Positions 27,453-39,271 of a stretch of DNA of 64,000 nt are shown here, in pieces. Origin of the DNA: Pseudorasbora parva (taxonomy: Eukaryota > Chordata > Actinopteri > Cypriniformes > Gobionidae); NCBI RefSeq assembly GCF_024679245.1, contig NC_090182.1:31413047-31477046 (forward strand), written 5' to 3'. The stretch's first letter is position 1. Every line of letters begins with the position of its first letter. The notes below the pieces were generated by a model, which saw only the letters and a program-made list of their open reading frames with translations, was not told where the DNA came from and did not search any database. A program made the translations under genes and the position numbers.

Positions 27453-28984
27453 GTGTCCAAAAGTGTCAGTTCCTGGCTTCATTATGCCAAAGTATTATGG
27501 CATTATTATCTGATACCACCTTTGGTGTTGTAAGAACATTAGACACAATATGTTCTATTTTGGAAATCTTATATTGGAAAACTGATGCAATGCTTTCTTC
27601 ACTAACTTCTATGTAGAGTCTTATCTGTCTAACCAGCAGTGAGTTGTGCCATATGCAGTGGTTCAGCGCTCTTAGACTAATGACAGATCCTCTGTCCATT
27701 AGTATCACCTGTAGCTGTGACCTCAGAGAGCGGCTGATCTGCTTTTGCACGGGTGGGCCTCTCGGTGTGCACCAGGGAGAGCTGGGGGGCTGAAGTGTGC
27801 CGTCCGGCTGCCAAAAGACTCTGTGAATGGGCATGCAGGAGATCAATGCAAGCCCCTGAAAATCCCATTAGGTCCCAAAGGCACTTGTTGCCTTGGCTTA
27901 GACCTTTGCTAGCCGTCCTGCCCAGGGCTACATCTTTCTCTTTGTCTACCTTGTCTTTTTCTTAGATTTTATCACATTAGTTCCAGGGGAAGTTAGAAAT
28001 CGGCAATTATTGCAAGTTCTGTGATGCTGGCAGGACTAAGGAGGGGAGGGAAAGATCAGGGCAAAAGGCCACATGAAACAGGGGGCAAATGGTACATGGT
28101 AAAATCGGAAAGGCATCTCTGTTTTCCAGCGTTAAGAAAGTGGAAAATGAATTGAGACCACATATCATGGCCATGCCGAGTTTTCTTTGTTGCAGTTCAG
28201 GGGATTCGTCACACTGGACCTTTGAGTTGAAGGATCTAGAACCCTCAGTTCTTCAAACATATCAGGGGGTTTTAATGTGCTTTGTGTTGTGTTGGTTTTT
28301 TCTTGTGCAGATCAAGTAAATATTTTTATCCCAAACAATTCAAATTTAAAGAGGATCTAACTAAAGACAGCCACCTGAATGCCATATACAAGGTGTGAAC
28401 AAAATAATGGACGTGTCACATGAAAGAGAAGTCTAAAGGCACAATACGTATGTGTATTTTTCGAGTAAAATATCCCAAAACAAGTAGAACAGTATTATTT
28501 TCTTGACTTGTGTACTTATATTATCATATAAATAATAAAAAAAAATATTAAAAAATGTTTCAAAGAATAATTAAACCCAGAGTAATAAGCTATTTTATTT
28601 GTCTGTGCGTCCCCAATCAGTGACATCATAGGAGGGGAGGGAGAGATTGTCCTGATTTCTGGTTTCTGGTTTTGTATATGCTCCCCTACAGTCTTGAAAA
28701 AATAAAGGTTTATTGGCACCCAAAAACCTTTTAAGGCTCACTGAAGCATTTTGAAACACATAGCATTATTTAGTGTGTTGATGTAATTTCTACTGAAACG
28801 GCGGGACATATCGAACAGCTCATCTCCTTTTTTTAAATAGTGTTTTGTTTATATCCCAATTCAACCAGAGGCATTGAGCACGGTAAAGCTGCAGTTTCCT
28901 CCTAATCTCTTATAATCTCCTCCATATCTTTTTAAAATATAGCATTCTGTTTATAATTCAAATGGGTCTGGTACGTTTCCGTGT
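27453..28984. other. Intergenic with candidate non-coding island
   Basis: The stretch 27640-28310 is GC-richer and free of recognised repeats; the rest is AT-rich. Short frames up to 126 codons show no domain. Nothing further supported. Confidence 0.4.
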
Positions 28985-28991
28985 CTCGTAT

Positions 28992-30377
28992 CAACCCAGG
29001 CTCATTGGAAATATGTGACTCTGCCTACATTTTTGCAACACCCGAATTATGTACCTCCAGCAGGTACGTTTACCTGCACTTTTGGGTGAAACGTCCACCG
29101 GAGGCACTAAGTGGTAATATTTTTTTCTCCATTGCACAACATGACATCATGACTGATCTCACAGAATGAATATGTATAGCCTAATTTTATGTTTTGGAGT
29201 AACTAACTCCACTCCTACCCTAAACCTACCAACTCTCAACAATATAAAACACGTAACAGTAACAGGCAAATAAATGTACAGTCACATGTATTTATTGCAA
29301 AAACTGACCAAAAAACTATATAAAAGTATTAGCTCATGTTGTATTCCAAGTCTTCTGAAGTCATACGATATCTTCATGTGAAGAACAGAGTTGATCTTAA
29401 TGTTTTAGTCGTTGAAATGATGATCGCGCTCCTTTGCGAACAGAACAACCGTTCGTTCATTCCTATTTCTAATTCAAATGATACACACAAGTTGAATGAC
29501 GCGATCGGTCACGAGACACACGAGAGCCAATGGCATTTTACAATCGAAACTGACGTAATGACGAAATTGGTCACGAGACACACGACAGCCAATGCTGTCA
29601 AAGCTGACTGACGTTTCTTCCGGCGGCAATATTTGAAATGTATTATTAATCTTTGGCGGATGGACTTGACATTACTAATCGCTTTGGGGGATTTTCTTCA
29701 CACAAATCAATCGTTTGGCCTTGGAACACTTGGAATATTTGTACTTTCTGAATAAATTATGTATGCAGTCATATCTGCCTGTTATATCCTGTTTTTTATA
29801 ATACACAAATGGGTAGGTTTAGGGAAGGGATTGAGTTACGCTTTCAAAATGTGTCTGAATATGTGTGTGTGTCCACAAAGTAAATGGATTTATAAACATA
29901 CAAAAATTTTTTTTTGAAAATGTAAAAATGCAGAATGTTTCTTGTGATGGGTAGGTTTAGGGGCTGTGTGTGTGCGTGTGTGTGATGGGTAGGTTTAGGG
30001 GCTCTGTGTGTGCGTGTGTGATGGGTAGGTTTAGGGACTGTGTGTGTGCGTGTGTGTGATGGGTAGGTTTAGGGGCTCTGTGTGTGCGTGTGTGATGGGT
30101 AAGTTAAGGGGTGGGGCAGTGTAGAGGGATAGATTGTAACGGCGTTGATAAACACGCTAAAAAGCGGATATGCGTCCTGATAGCACGCCAAAATGGCATA
30201 CGAATTGGCGTGTCATATATACGCCATTTCATTAGATCAGTCTGGGAATGGAGAAAAAATATTACCATTTAGCGCCTCCGGTGGACATTTCACCCAAAAA
30301 GTGCAGGTAGACGTACCTGGAGGTACATAATTCGGGTGTTGCAAAAATGTAGGCAGAGTCACGTGTTTCCAATGAGC
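28992..30377. mobile_element. 1.4-kb foldback element with 7-bp target duplication
   Basis: Direct CTCGTAT copies flank it at 28985-28991 and 30378-30384. Ends begin CAACCCAGGCTCATTGG and (inverted) GGCTCATTGGAAACACG. Subterminal arms (TGCAACACCCGAATTATGTA near 29035, mirrored near 30335) pair for over 100 bp. The interior carries GGGTAGGTTTAGGG motifs, a block repeated at 42598-43170, and a minisatellite. Non-coding; its termini resemble those of the 15506 and 31432 elements. Confidence 0.75.
29946..30104 (+). repeat. Minisatellite, GATGGGTAGGTTTAGGG plus GT-rich unit
   Basis: Five tandem units of about 35-40 bp, each with GATGGGTAGGTTTAGGG (last copy GATGGGTAAGTTAAGGG) followed by a TGTGTGTGCGTGTG-type spacer. 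It is a local expansion inside the 28992-30377 element. Confidence 0.85.
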
Positions 30378-30384
30378 CTCGTAT

Positions 30385-31431
30385 ACATATGATCCACTCT
30401 GTGTTGTCATGTCTCTGGACCGGAGCAGACTGTTTTGAATGCTTATATCTTTGCATAAATATATCTTATATGTTGTTTTGGATCACGCTAGCTTATAGAA
30501 AACAGTAAGGCTAACACAAACTAAAAGACAAAAAACCTATGTTTTTCAGCGTATAGGAAGGGGAACAACAATTATCCTTCTTGAACCCTTAAATGCATGA
30601 ATGTTTCGCCAGACATTATTACATTTTCGGGTCTTTAGCGGCCCGGATCTATATTTAAAATGGATGGATCTCCACCTTTCACGTAAATATAAAACTCTCC
30701 TGATATAAGAACAACAATTACAGAAGAATATAATAAAGCACATTTTGTTAACTTTTTGAGCTTGGAAGGGTTCAGTTTGAGAGGTTTTATACAATCATCA
30801 GTGTCCTCTTCAGAACACATTTCCCTGTACATTCAGCATCTGGCTCATATTCACAATCTTAGACATATTCTTAAAATTATCATTTTCAACATCTTTAAAA
30901 TCAATATTTTGATTGCTGACACCTTCTTCACCAGATCCACCATCAAGTGACAGTGACGCTCTGCTGTAAAGAGAGACACGTTGAGGCATTTTTAAGTTTT
31001 GCTGATGATACTTCCTATTCTTTTATTTTCTGCCTGTAGTAACTATGAGTGAAACAACACTTCATCATTGTGTATCAGACATTGCTAGCATGTAGAATAA
31101 AAATAAATTGCACTTATTCAGTCATCAAAGATTTAATTATTGTTGTGCGGAAGAAAAAAAAATACTTATACTGTTACACACCTCGAGTCTTTAGTGACCC
31201 TATACAATTTTTACAAAAAAAATATGGAAAAACAGGCATCCTTTTATAACTTTTTTTTTCTTGTCACAATGTTTATAATTAATTGATTGAGGAATACTAA
31301 GAAGTTTGATGTCTAACTTCAAACTATGAATGAGGAGGAGAGTATAAATGTCAACAAAATACAGGGAGGGAGCAACACAATCAGTCAATCAGTCACAAAA
31401 CATAGCCAATTAGTGCATTTGTTCTCTCTCT
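30385..31431. other. Intergenic, AT-rich
   Basis: No gene, repeat terminus or regulatory pattern recognised; frames are short and without domain. Confidence 0.45.
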
Positions 31432-32977
31432 GCAACGTGATCTCATGAAAATATGTGAGTATTTTTACGTAAAGTGTGATTCTACTACACGTACATTGAC
31501 TAACGTTTTCACACACAATAAAACGTACAATACTGACTTATTAACAGCACTAAAATGTACAATATTGACGTATTGACAGCACTAAAATGTAAATTATCTA
31601 CGTATCCAAGTGTGAACGTGTAAGTTACCAGCCACCGGCTCCTATAAATCGTGGCATTAATATTGTTTATTTTATATCCAATAGTCACATCAATACATGT
31701 TTTCAGTCACATTTATTAAATGCATTTTACTAAGTTAATCAACCTAATCTAAAATAACAGAAATATAAAATAACATTTTGCTTTCGTGACATCACTACAA
31801 ACTCATTTCGGGTGACTAGATAATGTTAAAAGAAGACTGAATTTTAAAACCGTCAGATGAATAACATTCTTGCCAACCATTTTGTAGTATTTAGCTTGTT
31901 GTTTGCTGTGAGACATAAAAAGGCATTTTCTCCTGCAACTGGCGATCACAAGATACATCAAAACACAACATCAATTCACAAAACGCAACACTTTATTCGT
32001 TCGCTGTAATCCAAATCGTTAGAATCCATATGTTTGCGAGAAACAAATCCAAATTGAGCCCGGTGATCTTCATCTTCATTAGCCTTCCATTAGTCTTCAT
32101 CTCCTCTCAGTAGCGCGACGGTAAACATCAAATCTCGCGCTCGTTGTGAATTCAAATTTAAAAAACGCGCCCTCATGAAGCGTTACGACATGATTTACGG
32201 CAGTGGCATCGAACGCTCATTGGCTCTCGCCTGCTTCGCTGCTGCTTCGTCACAGATTTTGACATGCCGTGTTTCAGTCGATTTGTATTTGAAATGGGTA
32301 ACGGAGAGAAGCCGGATTAATATTTTCATTGATTAATAGCTAACATTCTGCTCTGTACCTCATACAAAACTATTAACGTTATATACCACCAGAGAGGACT
32401 GCGACTGCAACACATCTTCATTTGAACTACTTTTGGTACCGCTTTTGACATTTTTGCAATAAATAAATTATTGTGAGTACACTGGTCTGTCTGTTATGCT
32501 TTGATTTATAACAGTACGTTGTTTTAATAAATGCTAATGGGTAGGTTTAGGGGTAAATGTAGGATTAGCCGTTCAAAATACTTTTTAATGCTATATTGTT
32601 ATCAAAATCGTAATTTTCCAACGTTTTACCTTTTATTTTCTTTATATTCTGTATTAAATTGGTAGGTTTAGGTTTGGGGAAGTGTTAAGGGTACATTAAT
32701 TAATAAAATGGTCAAAGGGAAATTATATAGATATCTTTATGATATAACAACAAAAAAAAATGTTTTTACCAGTATAAAGTTTTGTATTCTTAAAAAAAAA
32801 GATTTCATGATGGATTCGTAAATATTTTATGTTTTTTAGCTGTAAAAATGTAATAATACTACGTTTAAATGTTGCAAATACGACTATATTTTACATTTTA
32901 GCACTTCTCCAAACGTACTAAGACATACGTTTAGTCTCTTTGAAAGTAACATACGTATTAACGATGAGACCAGGCTG
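31432..32977. mobile_element. Foldback element, CAACGTGATCTCATG terminus
   Basis: The left end GCAACGTGATCTCATG and the right end (inverted CAGCCTGGTCTCATCG) lie between CTCTCTCT and CTCTCTCG, a probable but low-complexity 8-bp duplication. The interior repeats ACGTA-rich words (TACGTAAAGTG, ACGTACATTG, TACGTATCC) and contains GGGTAGGTTTAGGG at 32538 and a related motif at 32661. Non-coding; the same structural group as 15506-15805 and 28992-30377. Confidence 0.6.
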
Positions 32978-33711
32978 CTCTCTCGCACCTGTAAACGGGC
33001 TGCAACGAGCGTAAAACTAACAAAACTCGTTTTCACATACCTTATCATATTGCCATGATGCTTCACCAAACGTCATGATTTGTATGGTTTCTGTGGCTAT
33101 AAGACACCTGAATGATTTGTCATAATTTCCGACTGTAAAATTCTACTCCCCTTAGCAAATGCTTGATGTTGTTTACCCCATCGGAGTGGGCGGAGTTACC
33201 TGTAGCAACATACTTCCGGCTTTTTAGTATGGCTTTTATTATGAACGTGTTAGTCTTACTGTATATATAGAGGCCTAAGCTAGTGTGCTCCAAAACAATG
33301 ACAACATTCTCATTTAGAAGATATACACATTCAGAACATACAGTCTCTCACTTCCGCCAGTATGAATCAATGATTTTGATGACATCTAATCAAATGCTCT
33401 CCAGAATCTGAAGCATCCCGCCCTTACAATATTATTAGATGCTGTAGCTGTGGCTGAAATCGGTCACTTGTTAATACATACTTTCAATATGATGAATGGC
33501 ACAATAGGGGATAAGGAACAGTTCAAACAGTGTAAATGTGAGATAGAGATTACGAGGAAACTGCTGTGGCTTTATCGAGCTCAATGGCTCCGGCTGAGCT
33601 GTGATATAAACAAAATACTATTGGCAATTTTTTAAAAGGGGAGGGGCTGTTAAGTGTGTCTCGCCCTGTCGTTCTGTTTCAGTGGAAATACATTAAATAA
33701 TGCTGTGCTTT
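32978..33711. other. Intergenic, nothing recognised
   Basis: Mixed composition with a GC-richer patch near 33170-33230. No repeat termini or coding signal found. Confidence 0.45.
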
Positions 33712-33715
33712 TTAA

Positions 33716-34974
33716 AGGACAACTCCAGTGAAAAATTAACCTATGGGTAATTAACAGATGGTCAACGAGTAGATTGTTCTCTTGGATGCATTTTCATGAA
33801 AATCGAATGTAAAAAGTTTTATCTCTAAAAGCAGATTAGCTTATAACGCTAATATATGGGGCACAGAGTAAGTAAAATTAAAATCGCTACTTGGACCCAC
33901 TTTATATTAGGTGGCTTTAACTACTATGTACTAACATTGTAATTACTCATTTGATACAATGCACGTATTGTGTACATACATGTTTTTACATTGTACTTAC
34001 ATTTTAAAAATATCAGCATGTAATTACATCTGTAATTAATTTCTTAAAAATTCACAGTTGTCACTTCCCTTACACCTAACCCTACCCTTAAACTGACCCA
34101 CACCACCACACCTGTCCCTAACTCTACCCGTATCCCACCTCAATATCAGCAAAGGTGTTTGGCAATACAATTTGAACACAGTAAGTAAATTGTACTTATT
34201 TGTTTTTGTAAGTAGTACTTAAGGCCACCTTATATAAAGTGGGGCCTGAGTTAATACCACTAACAAGGCTCAAAATAGCCTCACACTAACACGGTAGCAT
34301 AATGAGGGTCCCTACATGCAAACCAAAGCATTTCTTTGTAAGTGTACAAACAGTTTAATAAGAAGATACTTCATAAAGACAGTCCATTACACGCACAGGA
34401 GCCCTCTTGGAAAAAAGTCTCGACGAGTCGAGCCACGAACACTTTTCTAAGTGATGAACTGTGTCTTGGACTCTCATATGGTCCATTGTTTCCAGAAGAA
34501 AGCAATGAATGCAAGAGAGAAAATAAATAAATAAAAATAAAAATGTCCACGTAATTAGATTTCACAAAATTAATTCCTATTGACCAGCTCACTTAGCACA
34601 GCATTTGTGGCTCAACTCGTCGAGACTTTTTTTCCAAGATGGCTGCTGTCTGTATACGCGTAATGGTCTTTATAAAGTATCTTCTTATTAAACTGTTTGT
34701 TCACTTACAAAGTTCTCAATGCTTCGGTTTGCATTTAGGGACCCTCATCATGCTACCGTGTTAGTGTGAGGCTATTTTAAGCCTTGTTAGTGATATTAAC
34801 TAATAATTTAATTTGACTTACTCTGTGCCCCATATGCAAGCATTATAAGCTAATCTGTTTTTAGAGATAAAACTTTTTATATTAAATTTTCATGAAAACG
34901 CATCCCAGAGAACGATCTACTCGGTAACCATCTGTTAATTACCCCTTAGGTTCATTTTTCACCGGACTTGTCCT
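33716..34974. mobile_element. Long foldback element, TTAA-flanked, AGGACAACTCC termini
   Basis: TTAA at 33712-33715 and 34975-34978. Inverted arms of several hundred bp (for example GAAAATCGAATGTAAAAAGT near 33797, mirrored near 34885; the TCGAGCCACGAAC segment near 34430, mirrored near 34610). A second copy starts at 63148. Compared with it, this copy carries an extra 359 bp (33890-34248), a later insertion. Non-coding. Confidence 0.85.
33890..34248. mobile_element. Nested MITE inside the 33.7-kb foldback
   Basis: Ends TTGGACCCACTTTATATTAG and (inverted) AGGCCCCACTTTATATAAG. The sister copy near 63308 reads straight through this point (TCGCTAGTTAATAC), giving an empty site. A relative with the ACTTACTTTATATTAGG end lies at 58107-58985. 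Confidence 0.8.
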
Positions 34975-35103
34975 TTAAGTCAATCCTTTAAAAGTTTTAA
35001 TTATTTTTTTTAATTATTTTTCTCACTAACATTTGGATGGGCCTATTAAAATAGATTAAAATGGCAACAATAAAAATAATAATGCTGTCAGTTCTGCTGT
35101 TAA

Positions 35104-35572
35104 AGGGGGGGTTCCGTGTTTTTTTTTTTTCTTCAAGGCTTGGTTGTCTTTATGGGGCGCAGTATAACATGTATTAATACTTATTATTAATACCTTATTT
35201 TTCTTATTTTACTTTTATTCCACACCACTGTCGCCACTGTCCTTTGGACGACTCGTTTGCTTCCTGCTTCTATGAAGACGATCCTGCGAAAAACGCAATG
35301 GCCATAGATTGGTTGGATGGCCAAATGTAGTTTCATGTATTTTTATTGGCTGAAGTGCCGAGCACAGTTTGTCCGGAAACGAAAGAAAGAAAGAAAGAAA
35401 GCTCTTGTAGTCCAAACCGGCCGTTTTTGTATAGGCAATAAACTGGCATAACTTTAAAAGACAATATCTCTGTTTGCATTGAACTTTCCGCGTTGTAACT
35501 TTGCAGATACTGTTTGTGCTCTAGCAGCAACATTACACACTAACTAAGTTAAAATCGCATGCAACCACCCCT
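35104..35572. mobile_element. TTAA-flanked element, AGGGGGGGTTCC terminus
   Basis: Between TTAA at 35100-35103 and 35573-35576. The right end reads, inverted, AGGGGTGGTTGCATGCG. Interior blocks (GTAGTCCAAACCGGCCGTT near 35408; CTCTAGCAGCAACATT near 35520) recur in the 58156-58758 element, so the two share a family. Non-coding. Confidence 0.75.
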
Positions 35573-35638
35573 TTAACATTTTCTCAGACAACGTCTTGGG
35601 TTATGAATATAAACCATATTCCCTGAGAGGGAACGAGA

Positions 35639-35790
35639 CACTGCGTCATCGTAGATGACACATCGGGGAACGCCCTCGGCGTGACGCTGCTGAGTTCATA
35701 TCAAAAAAGTCCAATCTTGATTGGTGTTGCGTGATGACGTAACGAGTGACGGCATACCCGGAGGTATAAAGGGACGCCGGCACAAGCAAA
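35639..35790. repeat. DIRS inverted terminal repeat, left (3') arm
   Basis: About 152 bp matching the reverse complement of 40600-40751 almost perfectly, from CACTGCGTCATCGTAGATGA to GACGCCGGCACAAGCAAA. Identity this high implies recent activity or correction through the circular intermediate. Confidence 0.93.
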
Positions 35791-35841
35791 CGCAGCTTAC
35801 TGCTATGAAGCGGGCCGCTCTGTAGATAGGCGGGGCTACGA

Positions 35842-35953
35842 GACGCAGTGTCTCGTTCCCTCTCAGGGAACATGGGTTATATTCATAACCCGAGACGTTC
35901 CCTTTATCGAGGGAACTCGCACTGCGTCATCGTAGATGACACATCGGGGAACG
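35842..35953. repeat. DIRS internal complementary region
   Basis: The first half is the reverse complement of the element's left extremity (GTTCCCTCTCAGGGAACATG pairs with 35610-35630). The second half is the reverse complement of its right extremity (GTTCCCTTTATCGAGGGAAC pairs with 40755-40774). The two halves meet at GAGACGTTCCC. In DIRS replication this region acts as the template that lets the two ends be joined. Confidence 0.9.
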
Positions 35954-36009
35954 AGTACCCACTAGTCCTCGCCTATCTTGTGCCCCATGACATGAACCGG
36001 AGTGCATAA

Positions 36010-37128
36010 TCAGGGGCCGAGCACCCTAGCGCCTGGCGTCGCCGGGAGGTGCAGACTATAATACCTCACGAAAGTATGCGGAGTGGCCCACCCAGCCGCC
36101 TCGCAAATCTCTTGCAAAGAAGCTCCGGAAAGGAGGGCTACCGAGGAGGCTATGCCCCTGGTCGAATGAGCCCTCACGGCTATAGGTGAAGGCAAGTTGC
36201 GCACCTGATAGGCCGTGGCTATTGCCTGGACAATCCAGTTACTAATTGTCTGTTTTGCTGCAGGCAGCCCTTTCCTAGGTGGACCAAAGCACACTAACAA
36301 CTGGTCTGACTTCCTCCACTGGGCAGACCTCTCCAAATAAATCCTCAATTCCCGCACCGGGCAGAGGAGGTGAAGCCTGCCCTCATCTGCCGTCACATGA
36401 GGCGGGGGATGAAAAGCCTGGAGAACCACCGACCGTACCGCATTAGACGGTACCTTGGGGACGTATCCCGGGATCGGCCGCAAGATAGCTTTCACGTTGC
36501 CAGGGGCAAACTCCAAGCAATTGGGTGTGACTGCCAATGCCTGAAGGTCCCCCACCCTCCTCAGAGAGGTGATGGCTAAGAGAAAAGCTACCTTCAGCGT
36601 GAGGTTCTTGGCCTCCGCCAACTCCAGCGGTTCGAAGGGGGCCTCGACCAACCCTTCGAGCACCACTGCCAGATCCCACGCAGGGATCCTGGAACGAGCC
36701 ACAGGTCTCATCCTCCGCGCTCCTCGGAGGAACCGTACAACCAGATGGTGCCTCCCCAGAGGTCCTTCACCTAATGGTGCGTGGAAAGCTCCTATCGCTG
36801 CCACATACACCTTAAGTGTGGACGGGGTAAGCCCGGCGGAAAACCGATCTTGCAGAAACTCCAGTACTGAAGCCACAGCGCAGTTCACTGGGTCTACTTC
36901 ACAATCTCTACACCATATGGAGAACACTCTCCACTTCAAGTTGTACAGCTTCCTGGTGGAAGGAGCCCTGGAGCTGAGTATAGTCTCCACGACACCTGCT
37001 GACAGCCCTTCTTCTATGAGCTCTGCCCCCTCAGGGGCCAAGCCCACAGGTTCCATAACTCTGGCTGGGGGTGAAAGATCGAGCCCCCCGCCTGAGTCAA
37101 CAGATCCCTCCTCAGAGGAATCTGCCAT
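36010..37128 (-). CDS. DIRS tyrosine recombinase, open frame
   Basis: A 372-residue frame taken from the ATG at 37128. It overlaps the 3' end of the RT/RNase H frame by about 115 bp, as is usual in DIRS elements. An N-terminal core-binding-type region precedes the catalytic domain. The catalytic set of tyrosine recombinases is visible: Arg near 190 (SLRRVGDL), HSTR box with His 321 and Arg 324, and nucleophile Tyr 356 or 357 (FVRYYSL). The protein integrates the circular cDNA. The frame stays open 1.5 kb further upstream, but that part is out of frame with RT homology, so translation from 38613 is not expected. Start choice is uncertain; catalytic residues look intact. Confidence 0.85.
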   Translation of the reverse strand: MADSSEEGSVDSGGGLDLSPPARVMEPVGLAPEGAELIEEGLSAGVVETILSSRAPSTRKLYNLKWRVFSIWCRDCEVDPVNCAVASVLEFLQDRFSAGLTPSTLKVYVAAIGAFHAPLGEGPLGRHHLVVRFLRGARRMRPVARSRIPAWDLAVVLEGLVEAPFEPLELAEAKNLTLKVAFLLAITSLRRVGDLQALAVTPNCLEFAPGNVKAILRPIPGYVPKVPSNAVRSVVLQAFHPPPHVTADEGRLHLLCPVRELRIYLERSAQWRKSDQLLVCFGPPRKGLPAAKQTISNWIVQAIATAYQVRNLPSPIAVRAHSTRGIASSVALLSGASLQEICEAAGWATPHTFVRYYSLHLPATPGARVLGP

Positions 37129-39271
37129 GGACGGTCGTCTAGCAGGTCCATAATGTCGGAGAACCATACCCTGGTCGGCCACCGGGGTGCTATCAGAAGC
37201 AGGCGAATGCCTTCCCGGCGAACCCGCTCCAGAACTCCTGGGAGCAGAGCAATCGGGGGTAATGCGTACAGACGCAGCCTCGGCCACGCCTGTGACATGG
37301 CATCCAGGCCCAACGGACCCGGATGCCTGAGGGAGAACCAAAGTGGACAGTGGGTCGTCTCTCGAGACGCAAACAAATCCACTTCCATTTGGCCAAACCT
37401 CTCGCATATGGCCTCCACCACCTCTGGATGGAGACGCCACTCCCCGGGCCTCAGCCCCTGCCTCGACAGGATGTCTGCTCCCTGGTTCTGGTCCCCCGGG
37501 ATGTAAACTGCCCTGAGAGATGACAGTTTCCCGTGGGACCACAGGAGGACCTGATGCGCCAGTCTGTACAGAGGGCACGATCTCAGACCCCCCTGATGAT
37601 TTAGATACGATACTACGGCAGTGTTGTCGGATCGTATCAGGACATGGTGGCCGCGAAGGTCCTCGAGAAAACTCCTCAGAGCTTTCCAGACAGCCAGCAT
37701 CTCTAGGCAGTTGATGTGCCATGAAGCATGCTGGGCTGTCCAAGGACCTCTCGCTCCTCGGCCTTCCATGACTGCGCCCCAACCAGTAAGGGATGCATCT
37801 GTTGAAACGGTTTTCCGGCAACATGATGCTCCCAATACCAGCCCCAGGGACAGAAACCAAGGTTTCTTCCATATAACTAGGGAACGAATGCATTTGCGCG
37901 TCACCCTGATCATACGGAAGGGATTCCCCTTCGGAGAAAACCCCTTGGTTCTCAGCCACCACTGTAGCGGTCTCATGTGGAGCAGGCCGAGCGGAATCAC
38001 ACTGGACGCTGCTGCCATGAGACCCACCAGTCTCTGGAACTGCTTGACAGTGATGCTGTGGCCCAACCTTATACTGGAGACTTCCGCCCGTATGGTCTCG
38101 AAACGTGCGGGTGACATGTGTGCCCGCATCGTTACCGAGTCCCACACTATTCCCAGGAACGTGATTCTCTGGGAGGGCGTCAACGCACTCTCTTTCGCGT
38201 TGAGTCTCAGCCCCAAACACCTCATGTGTGCTAGAACAGAATCTCGATGCTGAACTGCCATATCGTACGACCTGGCCATGATCAACCAGTCGTCGATATA
38301 ATTCAGTACACGGATGCCCTGGAGTCTTAACGGAGCCAGGGCTGCATCCATGCACTTTGTGAAGGTGCGAGGTGACAAGGCTAGGCCAAAGGGAAGGACC
38401 CGATATTGGAACGCTTCGCCCCCGAAAGCGAACCTCAGGAACTTCCTGTGACTGGGAAGGATGGAAATATGGAAGAAAAGCGTCCTTTAGATCTATCGTG
38501 ACGAACCAGTCCTCGAACTGGATCTGACTCACGATAACAGGAATGGTTAGCATCCTGAACCTGTATCTCCTCAGAGACCGATTCAGAAGCCTGAGATCTA
38601 ATATTGGACCCATCCTTCTTGGGGACTATGAAGTACCGGCTGTAGAACCCGACCTCCCTTTCTGGCGGGGGGACCCTTTCTATCGCCCCTTTTACCAGCG
38701 GAGAGTGTACTTCCTGCCCCATTACCCCCACCTGCTCGGGACCGACCACTGTCCAGACTATCCCCCCAAATTTCGGGGGGGGAAATCTGAACTGCAGTCT
38801 GTAGCCCCGTTCTACAGTGCACAGGGCCCACACAGAGATATTCGGAAGGCATGACCATGCGCTGAGATACTCTGATAAGGGTACCAGCCTCTCGAGGCTG
38901 GTCTGGGGTATCAACCGAACCTCTCCTTCGACCCCCTGAAGCGGATAACCGGCAGGGACTAATCGAGGTAGATTTTCGGTGTGTGAACGCAGTCGCTGCT
39001 CTGCCGCAGATTTTATATGTGCTGGCCAGAGCCGCGCGCGAACATGGGGAAACGACGTGGTCCGGAGCCCTTTTGACTGCGAGAGCACAACATCGATTTC
39101 CCGAGAGCTTCGGGGGGAGAACGACCTCGGTCGCTCCGCCCCGTGGGGGACAGCTCTCAGCGGCCCTGCCGCAGCTAGGACCGCTTGGAAGCCTTCTTGG
39201 CCTGAATAACCTCCCTCAGGTCGGTCTTCGGCTTTGAAGACTTCCCGCGAGAGCGCCGCTTCTTCTGCCAA
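37014..39271 (-). pseudogene. DIRS reverse transcriptase / RNase H, two frameshifts
   Basis: Homology runs through three frames. The N-terminal RT motif YFIVPKKDG ends near 38605, where the frame changes to one with ILDLRLLNR and VTIDLKDAF. An extra base near 38482 then shifts it to the frame with the catalytic YIDDW (about 38310). RNase H follows with STDASLTGWG, CLEML, IRSDNT and GDQNQGADILSR. A conserved C-terminal domain starting VDLFASRET follows, of the type annotated as DAM-like in DIRS elements. The stop is at 37014. Function would be cDNA synthesis; the two shifts block a full product in this copy. Confidence 0.88.

Noticed and set aside
29336..29611. Small gene conserved between 29.3 and 42.7 kb
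   Set aside because: Similarity is due to copies of one repeat; frames are broken differently in the two copies.
29946..30104. CRISPR-like regular repeat with spacers
   Set aside because: Eukaryotic locus; five GT-rich units with near-identical spacers form a minisatellite.
36010..38613. One 867-residue DIRS protein
   Set aside because: Between about 38480 and 37128 this frame has no homology while a neighbouring frame carries RT and RNase H motifs. Only the 36010-37128 part is annotated as coding.
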